Positions 37,079 to 46,213 of a stretch of 64,000 nt of DNA are shown here, in pieces. Source of the DNA: Aurantiochytrium sp. KH105 (Eukaryota > Sar > Bigyra > Thraustochytrida > Thraustochytriidae). Below the pieces are notes generated by a model. That model saw only the letters and a program-made list of their open reading frames with translations. It was not told the origin of the DNA and did not search any database. Position numbers and translations under genes: made by a program. Location: NCBI GenBank assembly GCA_003116975.1, contig BGKB01000129.1:124001-188000 (forward strand). Reading direction: 5' to 3'. How positions within the stretch are numbered: position 1 is the stretch's first letter; every line of letters begins with the position of its first letter.

Positions 37079-37699
37079 CTAGAATTCGATCTCCAAGCCC
37101 TCCATTTCAATCGAGTCAATAGCATTTGATGCAAGAACGTGTATGCGACCGTCTTGATAATAACTGGTTTGTGAAGAGGAGTCCGGACGTTTACTTTCCG
37201 TACAGGTTGCGCAGCCCGCGCAACACGCATTGCATCCTGGCCCAACTTGGGAAAGAGGAACGACGATTATTTGCAAAGCCTCGCAATGGATGTCGCGACG
37301 AGCGTGCTTGCGCAAGTGCTGTGCAAGATTTACCTCTCCCTCGAGATTTAGATCAACTAGTCGAGGAACAGAGTCCGATTCATCTTTACCCAGGTACGCA
37401 AGACGGTAAGAAGACCTTCGAACACGATGAGTCCAGCCGTGGGGGTTCTTTGTTTGCTCGCACTCAAAGAGAATTTCCCGAAAAAGCGTCGAGCGCCTGC
37501 CTCCCGACGTTCCGGCTTGCGCGGTGCCAAAATCAAGCTCGACTAATCCACGAAAGCGCTCGAACGTGCACGTTTTGTCGTCGATGTGCACCACGCCAAG
37601 CACATCCGAAAGGCCACCTTGCGTGCTGCCCACTAAGTATGCATGCTCCTCCAGCACGTTGGCTGGCGCAGTATACAAGCGCACCTGCACCGCCACCAT
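37079..37699 (-). CDS. Hypothetical protein, 206 aa
   Basis: Complete frame from an ATG at 37699 to a TAG. The residue mix is balanced (AVQVRLYTAPANVLEEHAYLV, then LGVVHIDD, FERFRGLVELDFG) and looks coding, unlike the opposite strand, which is Arg/Pro/Cys-rich. Near 165 there is a Cys cluster (CNACCAGCATC) that could bind metal or be disordered. No family recognised. It sits convergent to POLD1 and at the edge of the disturbed 37.7-46.7 kb zone, so it may be a lineage-specific or decaying gene. Confidence 0.45.
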   Translation of the reverse strand: MVAVQVRLYTAPANVLEEHAYLVGSTQGGLSDVLGVVHIDDKTCTFERFRGLVELDFGTAQAGTSGGRRSTLFREILFECEQTKNPHGWTHRVRRSSYRLAYLGKDESDSVPRLVDLNLEGEVNLAQHLRKHARRDIHCEALQIIVVPLSQVGPGCNACCAGCATCTESKRPDSSSQTSYYQDGRIHVLASNAIDSIEMEGLEIEF

Positions 37700-38084
37700 G
37701 TCGTCTCGCTCTTTCTTTCTTTGGTGAGACAGAGAATGAGAGAAAGAAAGAACCGGACATGGTTGACAGTGAGTTGGGTCCTTGAAGGTCGGGTCCGTTG
37801 ACGCTAACCGTGCCGCCGATTCCGATATCGTGCACGATAATTATGGTTAGCCACCATAAACGGGACGAAATTGGGACGAAATTTCTGCTCACTTTATCCG
37901 TCTGGGCACGGTCAGATCTACACCGCGTGTTATGATTTTGAGCTTGATTTTAGGTTCACGAGTCTAAATTACCATACCAGAGTTTGAGATTCTAAAAAGT
38001 GTTTTTGATTGAGATTTAGATGAAAGACTGATTTGGCGGCTGCGAGTATAAAGAAGTCTATTTGGTCAGAATAGGCCCTGAGTC

Positions 38085-38105
38085 TCGTCCCGAAAAACGG
38101 GACGA
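38085..38105. repeat. Perfect palindrome, 8-bp arms, A5 loop
   Basis: TCGTCCCG AAAAA CGGGACGA. A related shorter form, CCCG TTTTT CGGG, lies at 38554-38566. Confidence 0.9.
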
Positions 38106-38186
38106 TATTGTGGCTAATATGACCAAGACCCTCTTATACTGGAGTTTCGTGCAGTAAATTCAAAAATTGCGTTGCGCTCGGGGGAC

Positions 38187-38372
38187 TTATTGCTGTGGCG
38201 CTCGCACGTCACCATCCTCGAAGGCAGGCGTCATGGCGTAGACGAACTTGCGTGCCGACCACAGCGCGAAGAAGGATGGATGGTGCGAGAACAGCTGCAG
38301 CACGTCTGCTAGGTGGCCTCGTCGTTGCGCGACGCAACGCGACGCCAAGGTAAGATTATGCAGCCGTCGCAG
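38187..38372 (-). other. Possible coding fragment without a start codon
   Basis: Minus-strand open frame between two stops; its second half reads LADVLQLFSHHPSFFALW then KFVYAMTPAFEDGD before TAA. The hydrophobic and acidic pattern is protein-like, but there is no usable start and no family match, so it may be a last exon or a gene remnant. Confidence 0.25.
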
Positions 38373-38573
38373 CTATCAACGAAGAGCGGTGGTAAGGCTC
38401 CCGCTAGAATGCCAACATGTACCCACTTTGTAGATCAAGCTTGATCATGTCCACCAGGTGAATCCCCCTGAAAACTTGCATGACGACGAAGGGGTATCGT
38501 GGGAATCACTATGCCAACGTGCGAGATAAAAAAATCTTTCTTTTCTGATTCGTCCCGTTTTTCGGGTTGAGAG

Positions 38574-39311
38574 TCTGTGCGCGAGTCATTCGTGCAGCGA
38601 TTTCGCTGGGCGTCCCAAGAAGGCCCGCTTTGCGATGAGCCGATGCGCAAAGTCAAATTTAGGATGTTGGGTGCTTCGCTCGCAGAGGAGCCTGTGCACC
38701 GAGGTGCTGGCTTTGTCATTCCCGCGGTGCGTCGTGCAGCGTACTCTGCATTTCTTACGGCAGCGCCACGTCTAATGAAGCCCATTTATTCTGTGGAAGT
38801 ACAGGCTCCGCGAGATTTGGCTGCGGCCATCAATCGCACGCTCAACATGCGCCGAGGTCGCATTTTCGCAGACGCGGTTATCCCAGGGACAACACCGTTC
38901 AGTCTCTTCCATGGCTATCTGCCGGTGATTGACTCGTTTGGCTTCGAGACGGATCTCCGGACCCACACGCACGGCGCCGCCTTTTGCCACCAGTCGTTCG
39001 ATCATTGGGCGGTGGTGCCCGGCGATCCGATGGACTCCTCGATCGTGATTCGGCCTCTGGAAGCGAGCCGGAATCAGGAGCTCGCTCGCGATTTTATGCT
39101 CAAGACGCGTCGGCGAAAGGGTCTCCCGGAGGATGTAGCCGTCGCAAAGTACTTTGACGATCCGAGCCTGCTCAAGGCCTACGAGCGGGCCATTCGCAGA
39201 CGAACTCGTGACGCCGACGCTGCTTCGGACTCGGGGTCTTCTTCTGGCTCCGGTTCGGACTCGGACTCGGACTCGGACTCGAGCTCATCGTCCTCTGCAG
39301 GTCGCGTCTAA
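38574..39311 (+). CDS. C-terminal fragment of U5 snRNP GTPase Snu114/EFTUD2 (5' part missing)
   Basis: About 245 codons matching domains IV and V of EFTUD2/Snu114, the EF-2-like GTPase that controls spliceosome activation. Diagnostic strings: GPLCDEPMRKVKF, AFLTAAPRLMKPIYSVEVQAP, IDSFGFETDLRTHTHG, PGDPMDSSIVIRPLE and FMLKTRRRKGLPEDV followed by KYFDDP. No stop or frameshift interrupts the fragment, so it has been under selection until recently or still is. It begins abruptly: homology extends to codons Glu-Ser-Val and is then cut by a TGA at 38568. A pyrimidine-rich stretch ending in GAG at 38573 could be a splice acceptor, but only 1.9 kb separates it from POLD1, too little for the missing roughly 700 residues, and no GTPase motifs are present there. 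The first in-frame ATG is at 38643. After the fold there is a Ser/Asp-rich tail absent from human EFTUD2. Confidence 0.8.
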   Translation, partial: SVRESFVQRFRWASQEGPLCDEPMRKVKFRMLGASLAEEPVHRGAGFVIPAVRRAAYSAFLTAAPRLMKPIYSVEVQAPRDLAAAINRTLNMRRGRIFADAVIPGTTPFSLFHGYLPVIDSFGFETDLRTHTHGAAFCHQSFDHWAVVPGDPMDSSIVIRPLEASRNQELARDFMLKTRRRKGLPEDVAVAKYFDDPSLLKAYERAIRRRTRDADAASDSGSSSGSGSDSDSDSDSSSSSSAGRV

Positions 39312-39612
39312 GCTGCTCTGGATCTGCTATGAATATTGATGGTTCTGAAACGAAATTGTCGTCCATGCATGCAGTAGAACATGAATAACCATTGTGATTT
39401 GCATTGGGTTGCATGGCCTTTAAACATTTCCACCAATCATCACCAATCGGCGTTGAAATAATGAACTTCTTCAGTGTGAGATGATCGTGCGAGTCTCTCT
39501 CGTGAACGGAGGAGGATTGCAAAAGCCTGTGCAGCAAACTAGAGCCACGCACGGCCTGTGTCGCAAAGCAGTACGAACAACAACAACAATAACATTTATC
39601 TAATTCTACTGA
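39312..39612. other. Intergenic between convergent Snu114 fragment and Roco-TIR gene
   Basis: 301 bp, AT-rich with a CAA-rich tract near 39575-39595. Expected to carry both 3' ends; no gene seen. Confidence 0.5.
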
Positions 39613-42231
39613 TCAGCGGGCGGTCCTGATGCGCTCGATGAGCTCATTGTAAAAGGCCTCTGCCAGGTACAGGCGACGCTGGAAAGGCATGGACTCCGTC
39701 TCCTTGAAGAGATGCTTGGCCGATGCCGGAGCAGCATTAATGTATGCGGAGAAAGGGGCGAACCCCGGACGATTCGGATCACTCTCGTGCACAACCAAAA
39801 TAGGTTTCTCCTCTTGCAATGCTGTTTCCAGCTCCATGGTTACGGCACCTTCGAACACGGTCTTGGAAAGGAAGAGCAAGTAACACTTGGATTCTCGGAT
39901 GCCTCGCTTCATTGCATCCTCTGCGAGATTGCCCTTGGTTTCCTGGTCAATCCAGACACGAAGCCCACGATTGCGAAGCTTCTCCGCCATGAGATTGCAA
40001 GCATCGCCTGCGTCAACTTGACGATGACTCAGAAAGACGTGGTATTCAAGCCCAGCAGCCAGCGGGATATTCGCCCTTTCCACGATCCCAGTGTCCTTCT
40101 CGTCTTCGGTCAGCGAACCATCCTCGAAGAAGGGTTCAAAATCGGCGACAGAAGCATTTCCTACGCCAACCAACGCGACTGTGGCTGCCGCCGCCTTGCG
40201 AGCGTCGATCAATTCCTCGTAATCGACGAGCGCGAAAGGGTCGTTGGGTGATTGTAAACGTAGTTGCCAGGGCAAACCCTTGAAAACGGCGTCACGCGCT
40301 CCGAGGAACATGCTAATGAGAGTCTTGAGCGTGCTTGCCGGGGCTTCTGTCCCAGGAACCATGATGAGCCGAATCCGATCTCCTTCGTCCTCCAGGGCAA
40401 ACTCCGACAAACCAAAGCGAATGATAGCGTGCCGTCCCGCAAGGCGCGGGGGATGACGAAGCACACCCAAATCGCCGCTGTGCTTGGCACAAAGCGAAAG
40501 AAGACGTGCAAAGACACCATCAGGGAGAAAGTATTCGGAAAAGTCCAACACGCAGGTGAGCCCGCTCCGAACGCTTGCAATGTCTTGTTCGAGTTTGCGG
40601 TCCGTCGAGTTCTTGAGCAGACTGCTCACCAAGAAAAGCGTCTCATCTTGGCGGCCCCTCGTCAGCGCCTCTTCTGGAAACGCCCAGTTTGACATCAGCA
40701 TCGTCTCATGCATGAACTCCCGCAGATAGTCGACTTCTTCGTCATTCCACAGAAACCTCAGCAGACTGAGCGTGGCGATGCCGCGTTTGCGCAGCACTGC
40801 AAAGTCTTTCTTGAGACCAGAGTTCTGCAGTTCGCGATTGTAGTGCATCTGATTGACGTGGATCTTGTCCGCAATCACGCGCGAAAGCTTGTCCAAGAGC
40901 CACTGCGGATTCAGAACGACCTTGTCGTGCAAGGTGTCCGTTGCGCGGAGATGGACGAGCATGCCGAGCTCATGGAAGAAGCTCAAGAGCTCGTCGGTCT
41001 GATCACCGGCGTGGTACTTGGTCGCGAGTTCTTGCACTGTATCAAAAGGCACATAATCGCAGTCCAGCTTTAGCAGGTCGTCCAACACCTTGAGCCAGCG
41101 CAGCGAGATCTTCCGCGAGACGGCCTCGAGCGACGATGCGCTTGCTTCGACAGCAGCGCGCAATTCCGAGGCACGATTTGGCTCGGGGCTCATGTTGTCG
41201 ATAGGAAAGAAGCTCAAGATTGCTCTCGAATTTGGCACGATGTTTTCGTTTTCGTGAACAGACAGATATTCGATGAGGATATCCTCCACCTCGTTGGCGT
41301 CAACTGCCGTCTGGTCATAGTGTGTGCCCACTAGAATAATGGGTGCAGCTGGCGCATGCAGCTTGATCGAGTTGAGCCAAAAGGAAAGGTACTCCACGGC
41401 TTGGTCTTGCTTGAAGAGGAGTTCCTGCATGTCGAAGACGACCAAGAAGACGCCACCCTCGCGCGTGAGGAAAATGTGGTGTAGCGCGTAAAAGACCTCC
41501 TGGCCCGCATAGTCCCAGATCGTAAAGATGATCTTCTGGCCCGATTGCGTCTTGCCGGCCATGTTTCTGATCTCTGCTATGTCGAATCGTCGCGCCACCT
41601 CGGCCTCGGGCACCAGTTCTACCTGCACCTCTGCCGCGAAAGGCCGCGCGGCAGAAGAACGACGGCGTCCAAAGACGACATTTGAAATGCCTTGGGAGAC
41701 GCGCCTCGGTATCGATTGCCTCTTCTTGCTTCTGGGTTGCTCTTCTTGCACGGCCATGCGCAGCGCCGCCACGCGGTACGCCTGGCGTTCAAATCCGCTG
41801 TCGAATTCCTCTTCCCGCCACGACTCTGCATCGGTGCGCTTGAGCTCGACGCCTACCGTCGAGAGGTGCTCCGCCACGGGCGGCATGCCCAGCAGCGAGC
41901 GCACCACGGACGTCTTGCCGGCGGCGCCCTGGCCGACGACCATGAGCTTGCAGCGGCCCAGCTCCGCGGGGTCCCCGTTCGCCAGCGCCGCCTTGAGCGC
42001 CTCCTCCTCCGCCGCAGTCGTCGCGGGGCCGCCGAGCACGTCCTCGATGGGCCGCGCGGCCTCCGTGCCGTACAGCACGCGCGTCGAGGCGCCCTTCTCC
42101 GCGTCCCAGATGCGCACGACGAGGGCGCCGTCCTTCTTGCTCCACGCACGCAGGTAGCCGTCCCAGCTGACGGCCAGCACGAGGTCGGCGGTCTGCGCGA
42201 CGCCCCTCACGCTGCCTTGGATGCGGCCCAT
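39613..42231 (-). CDS. Roc-COR GTPase with C-terminal TIR domain (Roco-TIR)
   Basis: 872 aa from the ATG at 42231. Order: one or two WD40-like strands (about 15-50, LAVSWDGYLRAWS, VVRIWDAEKG); Roc GTPase with P-loop VVGQGAAGKTS (about 103), a basic insertion (RSKKRQSIPRRVSQG), switch II IWDYAGQEVFY (about 241) and base-recognition THYD (about 303); COR domain (about 360-700, with LVHLRATDTLHDKVVLNPQWLLDKL, the usual COR wording); TIR domain from about 727 (YHVFLSHRQVDAGDACNLMAEKL, LRVWIDQ, CYLLFLSKTVFEGAVTMELETAL). The Glu in TMELE (about 799) lines up with the catalytic Glu of NAD-cleaving TIRs such as SARM1; this alignment is by eye. Roco proteins dimerise through COR and switch with GTP; a TIR effector suggests nucleotide-gated NAD hydrolysis or TIR signalling. 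Upstream Arg/Pro codons were left out. Confidence 0.93.
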   Translation of the reverse strand: MGRIQGSVRGVAQTADLVLAVSWDGYLRAWSKKDGALVVRIWDAEKGASTRVLYGTEAARPIEDVLGGPATTAAEEEALKAALANGDPAELGRCKLMVVGQGAAGKTSVVRSLLGMPPVAEHLSTVGVELKRTDAESWREEEFDSGFERQAYRVAALRMAVQEEQPRSKKRQSIPRRVSQGISNVVFGRRRSSAARPFAAEVQVELVPEAEVARRFDIAEIRNMAGKTQSGQKIIFTIWDYAGQEVFYALHHIFLTREGGVFLVVFDMQELLFKQDQAVEYLSFWLNSIKLHAPAAPIILVGTHYDQTAVDANEVEDILIEYLSVHENENIVPNSRAILSFFPIDNMSPEPNRASELRAAVEASASSLEAVSRKISLRWLKVLDDLLKLDCDYVPFDTVQELATKYHAGDQTDELLSFFHELGMLVHLRATDTLHDKVVLNPQWLLDKLSRVIADKIHVNQMHYNRELQNSGLKKDFAVLRKRGIATLSLLRFLWNDEEVDYLREFMHETMLMSNWAFPEEALTRGRQDETLFLVSSLLKNSTDRKLEQDIASVRSGLTCVLDFSEYFLPDGVFARLLSLCAKHSGDLGVLRHPPRLAGRHAIIRFGLSEFALEDEGDRIRLIMVPGTEAPASTLKTLISMFLGARDAVFKGLPWQLRLQSPNDPFALVDYEELIDARKAAAATVALVGVGNASVADFEPFFEDGSLTEDEKDTGIVERANIPLAAGLEYHVFLSHRQVDAGDACNLMAEKLRNRGLRVWIDQETKGNLAEDAMKRGIRESKCYLLFLSKTVFEGAVTMELETALQEEKPILVVHESDPNRPGFAPFSAYINAAPASAKHLFKETESMPFQRRLYLAEAFYNELIERIRTAR

Positions 42232-43990
42232 GGCGGCAAAGGCGAGGGGAGCGACGGCGGGCGGGCGGGCAAACGGGCAAGCGACGCGAAGAAGCGCCGC
42301 GAGCGACTGCGGCTGCGGCGGAGGGGGGGGGCGAGAAAGCAAAGAGAGAGGGAGAAAGCAAAGAGAGAGGGAGAAAGCAAAGAGAGAGGGAGAAAGCAAA
42401 GAGAGAGGGAGACTCGGACGAGGGGATGGAAAGAAGGGCGCGAGAGGAGAGAAAGCCTGGCTGGGCTGGCTGCTGATGCGACGCGGCCTTGGCGCGTTCT
42501 CCGCGGGGGGCGTGCGCGGACGGAGCGTGCCGCAGCGGCGCCCGCGCGAAGGGGGAAAAGGGGGGGAGGGAGGGGCTTGCTGGCTTGCGCCTTGCGCGCC
42601 TGCCTGCCTGCCTACCACGCGTTCGCGCCGCGGGCGCAAGGGCAAGAGCGAAAGGTGTTTGTGCAAAAAAAAAAATGCCAGCGCGTGCCATGCACACGGC
42701 TGCACGCGCGGCTTTCGTTTCCTTTTCCGTGCACGATATTATACAGCTCGTGAGCAGAGTGAGCAAGCCTCGGAAAGCTGCGCGGAGCGCGGAGCGAATG
42801 GAGGGAGGACGTAGTATACTATAACATAATGGGATGCGGTGAATGGCGAGAGCGCGGAACACAATCTCATCTCTCAAGGTGCCTCCATTCATTAAGATTT
42901 AGCTGGTTCGCACTCACAAAAAGTGCGCCCTTTTCTATAAAATGACAGAAAATTGGACCACGCAGGGAAAGAGAAGAAGGACGAGCAGGTTTACCACAAA
43001 TTCTTCTTTGCTGAAAGATTCTATCACTTCACGACATGGACGTTGCACAAATGATTGTAGTTGTGCGAAGAGTCGGCCGACTCAATGACGAATGCATCTT
43101 GATCACTCGATCAGATCGTCGACCTTGTGTTTGGTGGACACAAGCGGCGACGTTGATGTCGTGTCATCAACGCACAGAATTTCAAGCGTCTCGACATTGG
43201 GCTATCTATCTCACAAATGGCGTTGCGCACCGGGGAGCGAGGAAGGCGGAAGCAGCCCTATTTTATTCTATCATATTTCCAAAGACCGCATAAAAACGAA
43301 GACTTGACAGACACGAAAATCCGCACTTGCGTTTCGGCTTGGTCTCCAGAGCGCGAATCTGGTCTTTTCGAGCCACGAAACTTCGTAGACGGAAGGTTAT
43401 CGCGTGCGTGGTCCGCGCGAGGGGCTGACACTGGGCGCTAGTAAGGGCCGGATACTGGCAGGTCGCAATGGAGGACAGGTGCAAGTGCCTTGTGTCTCTT
43501 TGCGGATAATCAGTGTGAGTGCACGCACAACAAGCTAACCACCGCCCAGCGAGTTGCACGGACCCGAGGTCGCCCTTGAAAAGAGCAAAAACCGGCGCGT
43601 GAGGAGAGGAGAAAACGAAGAGTGCCAAGCGTCTGCTTTCCCGTGCTCGAGACACCGCTAAGGTTTCTCTGTCCCAAGACGATCGGCAAACGAAAAGAAA
43701 GATGACCATGTCCGGATTGCAAAATGTGCAGGTCAACCACGTTGAAGAAGAACTTGACGACAGTGGCAATGCTGCGCAAAACGCAAATGCCTGACTTATT
43801 AGACTCAGACATTGACGGAACCCTGCACGCGCCAGTCCCTGCACAGCGCACAGCTGGCATACCGAATCAACGACCAGAAGGTGAGAAGATCCCGTAGCCA
43901 CCTTTTTCGAACGATATACCATCAAGTCCTTTCCGCTCAAGCCAAGGCCGCTTTGAGAGATGCATCGACTCTAGAACAAGTCTGCGTGAC
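42232..43990. other. Roco-TIR leader/promoter region and flank of a decayed locus
   Basis: Next to the gene lies a purine-rich leader with a 4 x 19-bp tandem repeat (42333-42408), then GC-rich sequence. From 42850 composition drops. Short open frames on both strands at 43.0-43.95 kb give no family match; a plus-strand stretch at 43092-43307 has a faint HET-domain look that I do not accept. No gene called. Confidence 0.5.
42333..42408. repeat. Four perfect 19-bp tandem repeats
   Basis: Unit GAGAAAGCAAAGAGAGAGG at 42333, 42352, 42371 and 42390, about 100-180 bp upstream of the Roco-TIR ATG, purine-only apart from one C. Confidence 0.95.
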
Positions 43991-46213
43991 TTGAAGATGC
44001 TTTTTGATTTGATGGATAGGGCTGCGAGCAACTTTCCATCACAAGAAAATCGGGACAATCCGGACCCTGGGACGATGACAAAGACGCACAGATCTTCGAT
44101 GGCACAGGCGATGCTCCAAGCTACACGTGCCATTGCATCTACCCTGTATCCAGGAAATCCCGAATTTTTGATACGAGAGCTTGCTAAGCGCATCGATGAC
44201 GAGAAAGCCTTCAATTGCGACAATGATGTCTCTTTTTGCCAAGCAGTAATAGACAATTCGCGACGTAGCTCCATCGAGCCTCGTATGAGCCGCGCGATAT
44301 TGTCGAACAGCTTGCCCCACAAGGTCCTCGAAGACCTGCGAGCAGCCGGTCAAGTAGGGATGGGCAGCATGAAGTGTCAGCGCCACACGCCGTGACTACG
44401 CGGACCTGTTCGAGTTTGGCGTGCTCATAGACCCCACTTTTCGTCGGCGCAAATTCAATACTTCGGATGCTGACTTTGCGCTCCGTTTTGCTCTCGCCCT
44501 AAGGCGACACCCATAACATTTGCTATGCTCTTGCTCCGCCAGAAAATCCAAGCGTCCGGTTGAGTGATGGCGAGGAGTATTCCCCTTCTTGCGGCGCGTG
44601 CAACTTTCCGTATTGGGTCTTAGCACAGCCTACGAGTCTCGTTCAAAGAAACACGGACATGATTGGCGAGGAGGACAAGCTAGATGCGCTGCAATATATT
44701 TCTGGTGTCGAGACCAAGTGGGAACTATACCACGGTCGAGCCGCTCGATGTGTTGCTCAAGAGGATGCCATTGATGCACACCTGCAAGGAATGAGCACAC
44801 GGTGCGTCCAAAACTGCGGATTTAGTGAGGCGCTCATAATTGAAGATTCGAAGATGAAGGTCCGTGCAGAGCGCTTCATTTGATGCGGCAGCATTCCGCC
44901 CAGGCGCCACCTTCGATCGCTCGCAGAGTGAGACCGGCTGTGCGATGCAGATGCTCGCGCGCTCAGGGGACCTTCTGTTAAGACACGTTTTCAGGCTTTT
45001 AAGGACGTGAAGATGAAGATCAAGTTTGAGTCCCTCACTGTCGTGGGGTCACGCCCTGACGAGCTATGGGTCGATGAAAACCTTTCCAATGCAGGAGAGC
45101 AAAGTAAAGCGAAGGAGGCCATTTTCCTACATGAGCACAAGAAATCAGCCGTCTTACCGCCCCCCGAATCTTTCGAGGCGAGAGAGAACACTCGAGACGA
45201 CGAGGAGGAGAAGGAAAGCAACTCGAGACAACTACGGATCTGGGAATATGGGTTGCGGCGCACGCCAGCACAGGAAAGCGCGCGTTTGATCGCAGCGGCC
45301 CGCGAGAGTGAGAGAGGCGGTGGAGGGAATGCTCAGAGCACCAGCGGGGATGATACAAACCCCCCTTATGTCCACAGCGGCACCACGGAAGCGCTGGAAC
45401 AGGTCTATGGCTGCATGATTGCCCTCGGGCTTCGGGATGGGGCGCTTAGTACGACAGAGTACACCTGCTTTCTCGAGCGTGAGGAATGGCGAGGAAGCGA
45501 TGAGAATCGAGAACCCATTACGCACCGGCTCCCCGTATCCAAGGCGTATTCGTGCACAGATAAAGGTACGAAGTCCGTGCACATGAATTACCTCATTGCG
45601 CTCTGTTAAGCACTGGAGGACCGGGAAGCTCGCAACCAGTTTCCCGAACGTGACTCACAACTGGGGCAGCACATACTCGAGGAATGGTGCAGCGGCCTAC
45701 AAGGTAATTGCGCCAGGGGCTCCTCGGTCCAACGTTGCAATCCGTGCGATGACGCGACATATGAATCCTTCAGAGGCGTTTGCGATACCGAACCGGGCGC
45801 TCTCGGCCACGATCTGCTTCTGCCGCTCCCACGAAACGCCGTGGCGGGCTTGCAACTGGTTCGCCGTCATCACCCTGGACGTCGGGGCGAGTCTGCAAGA
45901 GATCGACGCGCCCTTCGCCGCCGAGGTCCGCGAGGGGGCCCTTGCGGCGTTGACCCGCGTGCACGCCGCCGGGTGTTTGCACGGCGACGTGGCGCTGCGC
46001 AACTTCGTTTTATGTCCCTAGACGGGAGCTGTCCGAGTAATTGACTTTGTGCGCGCTCGACTCGTCAAGCTCGAGTCCGCGGAGGCCAAGCAAGGCGCCG
46101 AAGCAGAGATGCGCGAGCTGCACGAATGTCTCGGCGCAGGGGTCCCTGATCGACAGCAACAATCGGGAGCCACCGGCGCGTCCTCCAGCACCAACACGCG
46201 CGACCTCGCGTGA
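43991..46213 (+). pseudogene. Decayed Crinkler-like nuclease-kinase gene
   Basis: A run of plus-strand open segments in changing frames (43991-44395, 44560-44883, 45007-45609, 45596-46021, then to 46213 after an in-frame TAG at 46019). The third segment has EQVYGCMIALGLRDGALSTTEYTCFLERE and ends MNYLIALC, the arrangement of the restriction-endonuclease-like domain that precedes kinase domains in Crinkler (CRN)-type proteins. The last has kinase-like features: FAVITLDVGASL, an HGDVALRNF catalytic loop and, beyond the TAG, VRVIDFV in place of DFG. Sequence between the segments also reads as protein in other frames, so several frameshifts and stops broke one gene. The first half (YPGNPEFLIRELAKR) is unassigned. 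Family assignment rests on recalled motif layout, and the breaks could in part be assembly errors. Confidence 0.6.

Larger units (their letters stand above)
37700..38573. other. Disturbed intergenic segment with small palindromes and an open minus-strand fragment
   Basis: AT-richer than its neighbours. Contains a tandem pair of GGGACGAAATT (37862-37883), a perfect hairpin TCGTCCCG-AAAAA-CGGGACGA (38085-38105), a related CCCG-TTTTT-CGGG (38554-38566) immediately before the Snu114 fragment, and a 61-codon open minus-strand frame (38187-38372) that reads like protein. Confidence 0.5.

Noticed and set aside
37126-37785. Plus-strand 219-codon frame opposite the 206-aa gene
   Set aside because: Composition is Arg/Pro/Cys-rich and less protein-like than the minus strand; both cannot easily be real.
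43092-43307. Plus-strand stretch resembling a HET-domain core (LCLVDTSG ... LGYLSHKW)
   Set aside because: Only two weak motif-like strings, no flanking match, 71 codons; could be chance. Worth a profile search but not a call.
43263-43940. Minus-strand 225-codon frame
   Set aside because: Ser/Arg/Cys-rich, no motif, overlaps decayed plus-strand sequence.
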